DNA of 64,000 nt, taken from a bacterium (lineage in GTDB: Bacteria > Bacillota > Clostridia > Lachnospirales > Lachnospiraceae). Positions within the stretch are counted from its first letter, which is position 1. Every line of letters begins with the position of its first letter. The translations under genes were made by a program, and so were the position numbers. The stretch spans positions 147,431 to 211,430 of the forward strand of contig JAUNJY010000001.1 of assembly GCA_030535455.1 (NCBI GenBank). Reading direction: 5' to 3'. The notes beneath the pieces are model-generated. The model searched no databases, was not told the origin of the DNA, and saw only the letters and a program-made list of their open reading frames with translations. Below, piece by piece: positions 15,994 through 22,457 of the stretch.

Positions 15994-17562
15994 ATGTATA
16001 AAGTATTAGTGGCAGAGAAAGATGCTGTTTCAGCAGAAGAAATAACGTCACTTATTGAAACAAAGATTCAGAATGCTAAAGTAGTAGCAGTTACCAATAG
16101 TGGTAATGATACAATTGTAGATACAATTAATAGTGAGCCCGATTTGATCCTGATTGGAATCGAGATTGCAGGCATGAATGGAATTGAGACGGTAAGAAAG
16201 ATCAGAAGGTTTAATAAAAGTGTTCGCATTATCATTGTATCAGCATATGATTATTTTGAGTTTGCAAGAGAGGCTATGATCCTTGGAGTAAACGATTATA
16301 TTTTAAAACCGATTAATCAAATGGAATTGGTTAAGGCAATTGAGCGAGAATTGCAGGCAGTAAAAGAAGAAGATGATATTGAGAGAGAATATAAAGATGA
16401 GGAAAATCAGTATTCCAATGCACTCCGTTATGTTGAGCAGCATTTTATATTTTCGGTCTCATATAATATGAATGTAGATGCTGAGATACATCAGTATCAG
16501 AAATTGTTAGGTATTGGATCAAAAGGCTATATTATGAGCGTTTCTGTAGAGCCGAACGTATTGAACAAGCATTGGAATATGGAAAAGGCGGCTGGCAGGA
16601 TTTATCGTAGGCTGAAGGAAGTGGTAAATGCACATTCCAGCTGTGCGGTTGGTCCAAGAATGTTAAACCGTTATACGATCTATGTGACTTCAGATAAAGA
16701 ACGTGAGAGTAAAGAAGCTCAGTTGGAGTCAATCACATTGGCGAAAGAAATACTGAGAGTACTTAAGGAAACGTTTGATTTAGAAGTTAAGATTGCAATT
16801 GGCGGAATACGAACGATTGTGAATATTCATGATAGTTATTTAGAAATGCTTCGAAGCTGTCGTTATGATGTTGAGAGTCCTATCGTACATTATAAAGAGG
16901 TTCGATATAAATACAATATGAAGGAATCCTATATGGAGCTTACAGACCAGCTGATCGATAGTATAAAGTATAATAGATACAATGCAGAAGAAGGTTTGTC
17001 AAACATCCTGGAACTTCTTCGCCCGATGGAGGTTACAGAACGGCTTACAAGTATGATTGAAGTATTAACATGTATCTCATATGCATTTCGTAAAGAACTT
17101 AAGAATCAGGATATATATTATGATTATGTTAAACAGTGCGACAAGCTGTTGTACTTATCGTTAGAAGAGCAGGAAGCTTGGGTATATCGCAGGCTACATA
17201 CAATGGTTAAGCTAATGCGTTCTGGAAAGAAGGCAAGAAGGTCGAATGTGGTTACGATTGCTATGGAATATATTCAGAAAAATTATACGCAGGAGATATC
17301 ATTGAATGAGATTTCTCAGTATGTGGGACTGAGTCCGCAACATTTTAGTAAGATATTTAAAGAGACTACCAATTACAGTTATGTAGAATGGGTAAATGAT
17401 CTGAGGATTGGTAAGGCTCAAGAGATAATGAAGCAGGAGGATTGCACAATCAAAGAGGTATGCTTTTTGGTTGGATTTCAGGATCCGAATTATTTTAGCC
17501 GTATATTTAAGAAACGTGTTGGGATTTCTCCAACAGAATATGCGAAGGAACGAGCTATATAA
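15994..17562 (+). CDS. AraC-type response-regulator-like protein with degenerate receiver domain
   Basis: 522 residues from ATG 15994 (GATGAGG upstream); TTG 15976 and ATG 15982 are in-frame alternatives. Residues 1-120 are a receiver fold of the YesN type, ending with the conserved switch Ser (IIIVSAYDYFEFA) and Lys (YILKPI). At the phospho-acceptor position, however, the sequence is LILIGIEIAGMNG, with Gly55 where the family has Asp, and the usual acidic pair is AEKD. Residues about 130-400 are an uncharacterised middle region. Residues about 420-520 carry two AraC helix-turn-helix motifs (LNEISQYVGLSPQHFSKIF; IKEVCFLVGFQDPNYFSRIF). No histidine kinase gene is adjacent. It probably does not need phosphorylation and may respond through protein or ligand contact. 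Confidence 0.88.
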   Translation: MYKVLVAEKDAVSAEEITSLIETKIQNAKVVAVTNSGNDTIVDTINSEPDLILIGIEIAGMNGIETVRKIRRFNKSVRIIIVSAYDYFEFAREAMILGVNDYILKPINQMELVKAIERELQAVKEEDDIEREYKDEENQYSNALRYVEQHFIFSVSYNMNVDAEIHQYQKLLGIGSKGYIMSVSVEPNVLNKHWNMEKAAGRIYRRLKEVVNAHSSCAVGPRMLNRYTIYVTSDKERESKEAQLESITLAKEILRVLKETFDLEVKIAIGGIRTIVNIHDSYLEMLRSCRYDVESPIVHYKEVRYKYNMKESYMELTDQLIDSIKYNRYNAEEGLSNILELLRPMEVTERLTSMIEVLTCISYAFRKELKNQDIYYDYVKQCDKLLYLSLEEQEAWVYRRLHTMVKLMRSGKKARRSNVVTIAMEYIQKNYTQEISLNEISQYVGLSPQHFSKIFKETTNYSYVEWVNDLRIGKAQEIMKQEDCTIKEVCFLVGFQDPNYFSRIFKKRVGISPTEYAKERAI

Positions 17563-17767
17563 CCATGACTTGTCTAATAAATATGACTAGTTATGGTTAT
17601 ATTTATATGTATAAAATTTGATATGTTGGAAATAATAATATATTGGTATTTTTACAAGGATATTGTATAGTAAATAGGAACATAATACGAAGAAAAAAGA
17701 ATTAAAACTTTTTAGCTCTTTATGTGGTATATCTTATGTAAAATACTTGAAAAACAGATAAAAGATA
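17563..17767 (+). other. Gene-free A/T-rich stretch before the rpmG promoter
   Basis: The 335-base interval 17563-17897 has no gene. Just after the AraC-type stop, ATGACTTGTCTAATAAATATGACTAG has short repeated ATGACT motifs but no clear terminator. The only strong signal is the promoter at 17768-17796. Confidence 0.5.
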
Positions 17768-17796
17768 TTGACGTGTTAGGCAGATTATGATATTCT
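17768..17796 (+). promoter_or_regulatory. Promoter for rpmG-secE-nusG-rplK-rplA
   Basis: -35 TTGACG (17768-17773), 17-base spacer, -10 TATTCT (17791-17796). Start predicted near 17803. A T8-rich stretch follows at 17819-17826 after a weak AGAC/GTCT stem, which could cause early pausing but is not a convincing terminator. Confidence 0.65.
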
Positions 17797-17897
17797 AGAC
17801 TAGCGATGGAAGAGGTCTTTTTTTTTATGCCTAAAAATCAATATTAACACGAGAAAAAGCAATAACACAATAAGAATTTATAGCGGAGGTGGAAGCT

Positions 17898-18047
17898 GTG
17901 CGCGTAAAAATTACATTAGCTTGTACAGAATGTAAACAACGTAACTACAATATGACTAAAGAGAAGAAAGCTCATCCAGATAGAATGGAAACTAAGAAAT
18001 ATTGTAAATTCTGTAAATCACACACTTTACACAAGGAAACTAAATAG
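17898..18047 (+). CDS. rpmG: 50S ribosomal protein L33 (zinc-binding form)
   Basis: 49 residues from GTG 17898 with GCGGAGGTGG upstream. It has two Cys pairs, CTEC (near residue 9) and CKFC (near residue 37), which form the zinc ribbon of the C+ L33 type. The position directly ahead of secE-nusG is the classic arrangement in Firmicutes. Confidence 0.95.
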   Translation: MRVKITLACTECKQRNYNMTKEKKAHPDRMETKKYCKFCKSHTLHKETK

Positions 18048-18142
18048 TTAGATTTGTATAGGCAATAGGTAATTCTATTGAACATTGTGAGCGGATATAC
18101 GCGATAAAAGCTGTATAGAAGCGGGAAGGAATGTGAAAAGAT

Positions 18143-18355
18143 ATGGGAGATACTGTCAATAAAATGGACGCTACACAAAAACAAAGTTTTTGGAAATCCT
18201 TAAAGTCTGAATTTAAGAAGATTACTTGGCCTGATAGACAATCACTAGTTAAACAAACAGTCGCAGTATGTGTAATTACTGTAATACTTGGAGCACTAAT
18301 AGCAGGAGTTGATACGGTTTATAAAATCGGAATTAACTGGCTGCTAAACTTATAG
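18143..18355 (+). CDS. secE: Preprotein translocase subunit SecE
   Basis: 70 residues. An N-terminal amphipathic segment with KSEFKKITWP, the conserved cytoplasmic motif, is followed by one transmembrane helix (about 40-62). It clamps SecY in the SecYEG channel; secY is encoded about 38 kb downstream in the spc operon. Eight bases separate it from nusG. Confidence 0.95.
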   Translation: MGDTVNKMDATQKQSFWKSLKSEFKKITWPDRQSLVKQTVAVCVITVILGALIAGVDTVYKIGINWLLNL

Positions 18356-18363
18356 GTGATAAG

Positions 18364-18882
18364 ATGGCAGAAGCAAATTGGTATGTTGTGCATACTTATT
18401 CCGGATACGAGAATAAAGTAAAAGCAAACATCGAAAAGACAATAGAAAACAGAAAACTTCAAGATCAAATTTTAGAGGTATCTGTACCTATGCAAGATGT
18501 TGTAGAGGTGAAAAATGGAACAAAGAAGAAAGTAAGTAAGAAAATGTTTCCTGCTTACGTTCTTATTAACATGGTAATGAACGATGACACTTGGTATGTT
18601 GTTCGCAACACTAGAGGTGTTACTGGATTTGTCGGTCCTGGTTCAAAACCAGTTCCATTATCAGAAGCTGAGATGAATGCAATGGGTCTTAAGAACTCCA
18701 GCGAACTTGACATTGACTTGGAAGTTGGCGATGCAATCGTTGTTGTTTCAGGTGCTTGGGAAGAAACAAGCGGAATTATTACTCATATTAACACTCATAA
18801 ACAGGCAGTAACGATTAACGTAGATATGTTTGGTCGTGAAACACCTGTTGAAATTAGTTTCACAGATATTAAAAAATTGTAA
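18364..18882 (+). CDS. nusG: Transcription termination/antitermination factor NusG
   Basis: 172 residues. The NGN domain (about 4-110, beginning ANWYVVHTYSGYE) binds the RNA polymerase clamp. The KOW domain (about 120-172) includes VGDAIVVVSGAWEE and is expected to contact ribosomal protein S10 or Rho. The GATAAG-ATG start follows secE closely. Two hairpin regions just after its stop probably control the next two genes rather than terminate. Confidence 0.96.
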   Translation: MAEANWYVVHTYSGYENKVKANIEKTIENRKLQDQILEVSVPMQDVVEVKNGTKKKVSKKMFPAYVLINMVMNDDTWYVVRNTRGVTGFVGPGSKPVPLSEAEMNAMGLKNSSELDIDLEVGDAIVVVSGAWEETSGIITHINTHKQAVTINVDMFGRETPVEISFTDIKKL

Positions 18883-18884
18883 TA

Positions 18885-18905
18885 CATCTAGTAAAATACT
18901 AGATG
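18885..18905 (+). promoter_or_regulatory. Perfect hairpin between nusG and rplK, adjoining the L1 site
   Basis: Nine-base perfect arms CATCTAGTA / TACTAGATG with loop AAA, starting two bases after the nusG stop. Its last base is the first base of the L1-site-like element, so the two structures abut or compete. It lacks a T-tract and is not a classical terminator. Confidence 0.55.
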
Positions 18906-18934
18906 GTGGGAGGGAACACTCCCGATAACACCAC
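18905..18934 (+). promoter_or_regulatory. Probable ribosomal protein L1 binding site in the rplK leader
   Basis: GGTGGGAG, an inner CTCCC-pairing GGGAG stem, then GATAACACCAC. The GGUGGGAG...GAUA-ACCACC arrangement mimics helices 76-78 of 23S rRNA, where L1 binds and which L1 uses for autoregulation of L11-L1 operons. A second copy precedes rplA. The rplK ribosome site CAGGAGG begins seven bases later, so L1 binding could block translation. Function is inferred from rRNA similarity and position. Confidence 0.7.
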
Positions 18935-18956
18935 ATAATTCAGGAGGTATGCTATA

Positions 18957-19382
18957 ATGGCAAAGAAAGTTACAGGTTATATCAAATTACAAATTCCAGC
19001 TGGAAAGGCTACACCAGCACCACCAGTTGGTCCTGCACTTGGTCAACACGGTGTTAACATTGTACAATTCACAAAAGAATTCAATGCTAGAACTGCTAAC
19101 CAAGACGGCATGATTATTCCAGTTGTAATTACTGTATATCAAGATAGAAGTTTTAGTTTCATCACTAAAACTCCACCAGCAGCAGTATTATTAAAGAAAG
19201 CTGCTAAAATTCAATCTGGTTCAGGAGTACCTAACAAAAATAAGGTAGCTACTATTACTAAAGCGGATGTTCAACAAATCGCTGAATTAAAAATGCCAGA
19301 TTTAAACGCTGCTAGCCTTGAAAGTGCAATGAGCATGATCGCTGGTACAGCAAGAAGTATGGGTATCGTAGTAGAAGACTAA
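18957..19382 (+). CDS. rplK: 50S ribosomal protein L11
   Basis: 141 residues, normal length. The proline-rich linker [15 protein letters not shown] (residues about 18-32) that binds thiopeptides next to 23S rRNA is intact. L11 forms the GTPase-associated region at the stalk base and is needed for RelA activation. It is separated from rplA by 137 bases carrying a second L1-site-like structure. Confidence 0.97.
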   Translation: MAKKVTGYIKLQIPAGKATPAPPVGPALGQHGVNIVQFTKEFNARTANQDGMIIPVVITVYQDRSFSFITKTPPAAVLLKKAAKIQSGSGVPNKNKVATITKADVQQIAELKMPDLNAASLESAMSMIAGTARSMGIVVED

Positions 19383-19475
19383 TTCTACTCGAACCAATAA
19401 TTAGACACTATTAAACATCGTAAATATTGATTTAGCATATAAATAAAGATTTCAGCCGGTAACGGTCGTAATCAC

Positions 19476-19504
19476 GTGGGAGGGACAACTCCCGATACTA
19501 CCAC
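19476..19504 (+). promoter_or_regulatory. Second L1-binding-site-like element, before rplA
   Basis: GTGGGAGGGA, loop, ACTCCCGATACTACCAC: near-copy of the element at 18905-18934, with 23S-like GUGGGAG...GAUAC-ACCAC pairing. It sits directly upstream of the rplA ribosome site (TAGGAGG, about 19506-19512). Two copies would let L1 repress rplK and rplA separately. Confidence 0.68.
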
Positions 19505-19519
19505 TAGGAGGTTAATAGA

Positions 19520-20212
19520 ATGAAAAGAGGAAAGAAATACGTAGAAGCTGCTAAGCTTGTTGATAGATCTATGGTTTATGATGCAGCAGAAGCGTGTAGT
19601 TTAGTTAAAAAAGCAGCTGTTGCAAAATTCGATGAAACAGTTGAAGCGCATATCAGACTTGGTGTTGATGGACGTCATGCAGATCAACAAGTTCGTGGTG
19701 CGGTTGTATTACCACACGGAACTGGTAAAACTGTAAAAGTTCTTGTATTCGCTAAAGGCGATAAAGTAGCAGAAGCAGAAGCTGCTGGTGCTGATTTCGT
19801 TGGTGGTGATGAATTAATCCCAAGAATCCAAAACGATGGATGGTTTGACTTCGATGTAGTTGTTGCAACTCCTGATATGATGGGTGTTGTTGGTCGTCTT
19901 GGCCGTGTACTTGGACCAAAAGGCTTAATGCCAAACCCTAAAGCTGGTACTGTTACAATGGATGTTACAAAAGCTGTTAATGATATTAAAGCTGGTAAGA
20001 TCGAATATAGATTGGATAAAACAAACATTATCCACGTACCTGTTGGAAAAGTATCTTTCACTGAAGAACAACTTTCCGAAAACTTCAACACACTTATGGG
20101 AGCTATCATGAAAGCTAAACCAGCTGCTGCTAAAGGTCAATACCTTAAGAGCGTAACTGTAACTAGCACAATGGGCCCTGGTGTAAGAGTTAACACAGCT
20201 AAAATTGGCTAA
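19520..20212 (+). CDS. rplA: 50S ribosomal protein L1
   Basis: 230 residues. Two-domain RNA-binding protein of the mobile L1 stalk, which helps release deacylated tRNA. Conserved features include VLPHGTGKT near residue 62, [20 protein letters not shown] (about 122-141) and the C-terminal [11 protein letters not shown]. It is the likely autogenous repressor acting on the two mimic sites just upstream. A strong terminator follows. Confidence 0.97.
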   Translation: MKRGKKYVEAAKLVDRSMVYDAAEACSLVKKAAVAKFDETVEAHIRLGVDGRHADQQVRGAVVLPHGTGKTVKVLVFAKGDKVAEAEAAGADFVGGDELIPRIQNDGWFDFDVVVATPDMMGVVGRLGRVLGPKGLMPNPKAGTVTMDVTKAVNDIKAGKIEYRLDKTNIIHVPVGKVSFTEEQLSENFNTLMGAIMKAKPAAAKGQYLKSVTVTSTMGPGVRVNTAKIG

Positions 20213-20239
20213 TTAATACTTTTAAGTATTTTAATAGAA

Positions 20240-20275
20240 GACGATCTGCTCCCTTGGGAGTAGGTCGTTTTTTTT
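20240..20275 (+). terminator. Terminator after rplA
   Basis: Stem GACGATCTGCTCCC / GGGAGTAGGTCGTT (with two G-U pairs) and a run of eight or more T. Confidence 0.92.
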
Positions 20276-20520
20276 ACGCCGGGCGCTGCAGAGCGCCATC
20301 GACTTCGGATGAAATGAAATTTCATCCGGTTTAAAAGAGTTCAGATCTAAAAAACAAAAGGAGTAAAGTCTGGTTCCTCGTGCAAGTCTGCTTTGCGGAC
20401 CTAGAACCAGACTTTCCAACTCGTAAAAGCGTCGTTTCAGAAGTTGGATTTTAATGAGAAACTGCGTTTCTCATGCTCTTCCTTAAAATCCTAAAAGACA
20501 TTAGAGTGTTTAGGATAAGA
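20276..20520. repeat. Dense array of short palindromes in the rplA-rplJ gap
   Basis: Successive inverted repeats: GGCGCTGCAGAGCGCC (20282-20297), GGATGAAAT/ATTTCATCC (near 20308-20327), AAAGTCTGGTTC/GAACCAGACTTT (about 20365-20415, enclosing an inner AAGTCTGC/GCGGAC stem), and GAGAAACTGCGTTTCTC (about 20454-20471). The first part is more GC-rich than its surroundings. No coding frame of interest. It looks like remnant repeat or structured non-coding sequence, not a recognised family. The remaining 20521-20605 is plain A/T-rich. Confidence 0.5.
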
Positions 20521-20605
20521 GAGACAAAAATGAGCAAAATAGTAAAAGAAAGAATTTTGTAGTAGAAATAGAAAATATTATATTGAAAAATATCGTAAAT
20601 GATTG

Positions 20606-20634
20606 TTGACACTAGGGAATTCTTTTGTTATACT
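20606..20634 (+). promoter_or_regulatory. Promoter for rplJ-rplL
   Basis: -35 TTGACA (20606-20611), 17-base spacer, -10 TATACT (20629-20634). It starts the transcript just before the L10 leader. Confidence 0.85.
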
Positions 20635-20640
20635 CAAGAA

Positions 20641-20752
20641 GGTCAAGCGCTTACGCTTGATTATCATATAGCTGCCGAAGACAGTAGGTGCCGCAAGGCA
20701 TAAGTTGAACACGCCTACCGAGGAAATATAAGATATTCTTAGATGAACTTAT
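20641..20752 (+). ncRNA. L10 ribosomal protein leader
   Basis: Core near 20671-20725 with CTGCCGAAGACAGTAGGTGC, GCAAGGC and CGCCTACCGAGG. The AGTAGGTG/CGCCTACC pairing and kink-turn-like unpaired purines match the well-known L10(L12)4-binding leader found ahead of rplJ in many bacteria. It runs from the promoter to an attenuator hairpin, consistent with L10-L12 feedback on transcription. Recognised by eye; a covariance search was not run. Confidence 0.85.
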
Positions 20753-20788
20753 AGAACCTTTATTGTCTTACAGTAAGGTTCTTTTTTT
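20753..20788 (+). terminator. Attenuator terminator in the rplJ leader
   Basis: Stem AGAACCTT / AAGGTTCT followed by T7, about 85 bases before the rplJ start and directly after the L10 leader core. Likely conditional. Confidence 0.82.
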
Positions 20789-20870
20789 AATCAAAGAAAC
20801 TTTGTTTCAAAGATTACGGCGGTGCCTTGATTGAGCAATCAATCATTATTCTATAAGGAGGTACAGCATA

Positions 20871-21359
20871 ATGGCAAAAGTTGAATTAAAACAACCTGTT
20901 GTTGAAGAAATCAAAGGATTCGTAGCACAAGCTCAATCTGCAGTAATCGTTGACTACCGTGGTTTAACAGTAGAACAAGATACTCAATTACGTAAAGCTT
21001 GTAGAGAAGCTGGTGTTGTATACAAAGTATACAAAAACACTATGTTAAAACGTGCATTTGAAGGAACTGATTACGCTCAGTTAAATGAATTATTAGAAGG
21101 ACCTACAGCTATCGCATTTGGCATCGAAGATGCAACTGCTCCAGCTCGTGTTCTTGCTGGTTCTATGAAAACTGCAGACAAATTAGAATTCAAAGGCGCA
21201 GTAGTGGAAGGAAACTTCTATGATGAAAACGGATGTAAAGCACTTGCAAGCATTCCTTCAAGAGAAGTTCTTATTTCCAAATTACTTGGAAGTATCCAAT
21301 CACCTATTACAAACTTTGCTCGTGTTATTAAACAAATCGCAGAGCAAAAAGAAGCTTAG
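20871..21359 (+). CDS. rplJ: 50S ribosomal protein L10
   Basis: 162 residues. The N-terminal domain binds 23S rRNA at the stalk base (VIVDYRGLTVEQD, KVYKNTMLKRA); the C-terminal helix (about 135-162) holds L7/L12 dimers. It is also the regulator that binds its own leader upstream. ATAAGGAGG precedes the ATG. rplL follows after 72 bases. Confidence 0.97.
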   Translation: MAKVELKQPVVEEIKGFVAQAQSAVIVDYRGLTVEQDTQLRKACREAGVVYKVYKNTMLKRAFEGTDYAQLNELLEGPTAIAFGIEDATAPARVLAGSMKTADKLEFKGAVVEGNFYDENGCKALASIPSREVLISKLLGSIQSPITNFARVIKQIAEQKEA

Positions 21360-21431
21360 GCTTCAGGTAGCATAGCTATCAATTAAAAAAATAAAAAATA
21401 ATTATTCAAAAATTATCGGAGGTAATTAATA

Positions 21432-21794
21432 ATGACAACTCAAGAATTTATCGAAGCTATTAAAAGCTTAACAGTATTAGAATTAAATGATTTAGTAAAA
21501 GCATGTGAAGAAGAATTTGGTGTTTCTGCTGCTGCTGGTGTAGTAGTTGCTGCTGCTGAAGGTGGTGCTGCTGCTGAAGAAAAAACTGAATTTGATGTAG
21601 AATTAACTGAAGTTGGTCCTAACAAAGTTAAAGTTATCAAAGTAGTTCGTGAATTAACTGGCTTAGGCTTAAAAGAAGCTAAAGAAGTAGTTGATAACGC
21701 TCCTAAAACAGTTAAAGAAGCTGCATCTAAAGAAGAAGCTGAAGAAATCAAAGCTAAACTTGAAGCTGAAGGTGCTAAAGTTACTCTTAAATAA
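21432..21794 (+). CDS. rplL: 50S ribosomal protein L7/L12
   Basis: 120 residues: N-terminal dimerisation domain (1-35), flexible Ala/Gly/Val hinge ([16 protein letters not shown]) and the C-terminal factor-binding domain (about 52-120) with [15 protein letters not shown]. This stalk protein recruits the elongation factors encoded downstream (fusA, tuf). A 9-bp hairpin (21833-21859) lies between the gene and its terminator. Confidence 0.97.
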   Translation: MTTQEFIEAIKSLTVLELNDLVKACEEEFGVSAAAGVVVAAAEGGAAAEEKTEFDVELTEVGPNKVKVIKVVRELTGLGLKEAKEVVDNAPKTVKEAASKEEAEEIKAKLEAEGAKVTLK

Positions 21795-21876
21795 TTATAG
21801 CCTAACTCGTTTAGATTATAATATGAGTAATCCTCAAGTAGTTCTTGTAGCTGCTTGAGACACACTTATAGAATAT

Positions 21877-21919
21877 AAAAAGTCTGCTAATAGCCGCAAG
21901 GTTGCTAGCGGACTTTTTT
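21877..21919 (+). terminator. Terminator after rplL
   Basis: Stem AAAAAGTCTGCTAATAGC / GTTGCTAGCGGACTTTTT with a T6 run. Confidence 0.9.
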
Positions 21920-22018
21920 AAATTTTAGGAAGAACCTTATTAGAGTAAAGCATTAAAGCTGGTTTCTACTATAATAAGAACCAATTTTGTTTAGGATCGA
22001 TAATAAAGGGCATAAAAA

Positions 22019-22050
22019 ATACCACATCTTCGTAAGAGGTGGTAGGGGTA
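22019..22050 (-). terminator. Hairpin with T-tract on the minus strand, upstream of rpoB
   Basis: ACCACATCTT / AAGAGGTGGT arms with a short loop. On the minus strand the stem is followed by a T-rich TATTTTTTAT, so it would terminate leftward transcription. No leftward gene is seen here, so its purpose is unclear. The rest of 21920-22219 is A/T-rich with no gene. Confidence 0.4.
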
Positions 22051-22219
22051 GGCTTTTATTTGGTTTTACAGGGATAAATTCATGATTAAATAAAATTATC
22101 GAATAATATATGTAGGATACGTTAAGAATAAAAGATATGATATTTTTGCCGATTATGGCAAAAGACCGAAAAAAAGGTAAAAAAATGCTTGACAAATAAA
22201 AAAAGACGTCTTTTTACCA

Positions 22220-22248
22220 TTGACATCTTGACAAAATTATGTTAACAT
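22220..22248 (+). promoter_or_regulatory. Promoter for rpoB-rpoC
   Basis: -35 TTGACA (22220-22225), 17-base spacer, -10 TAACAT (22243-22248). A second TTGACA begins at 22190. Predicted leader is about 200 bases. Confidence 0.7.
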
Positions 22249-22272
22249 GAAAAATGCACTATTGTGGTGTGG

Positions 22273-22317
22273 TATGCTATTCTCTCTGTTTTAGTAGATT
22301 ATAGCATATTTGAGAGA
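22273..22317 (+). promoter_or_regulatory. Possible H-type pseudoknot in the rpoB leader
   Basis: Two interlocking perfect pairings in order A-B-A'-B': TATGCTAT (22273-22280) with ATAGCATA (22301-22308), and TCTCTC (22281-22286) with GAGAGA (22312-22317). It sits about 20 bases after the predicted start of the rpoBC transcript. It matches no leader that I recognise. Confidence 0.45.
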
Positions 22318-22457
22318 AAAAGAAAAGACTTTTTCATTGAAAATGCAACATGCATACATAGATGAATAAAAGTTAGTTTCTATGTGTCAGAGGTTTCTAA
22401 GTTGAAAAGCTTAATAAACTCAATAAATTACAATAAATTCAAGGGGTGAAAACGTTA

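Noticed and set aside
20231-20419. 62-codon minus-strand frame in the rplA-rplJ gap
   Set aside because: It runs through the rplA terminator and palindromes and has no ribosome site.
21953-22195. 80-codon minus-strand frame upstream of rpoB
   Set aside because: No ribosome site, low-complexity hydrophobic product, and it overlaps terminator-like and promoter sequence.
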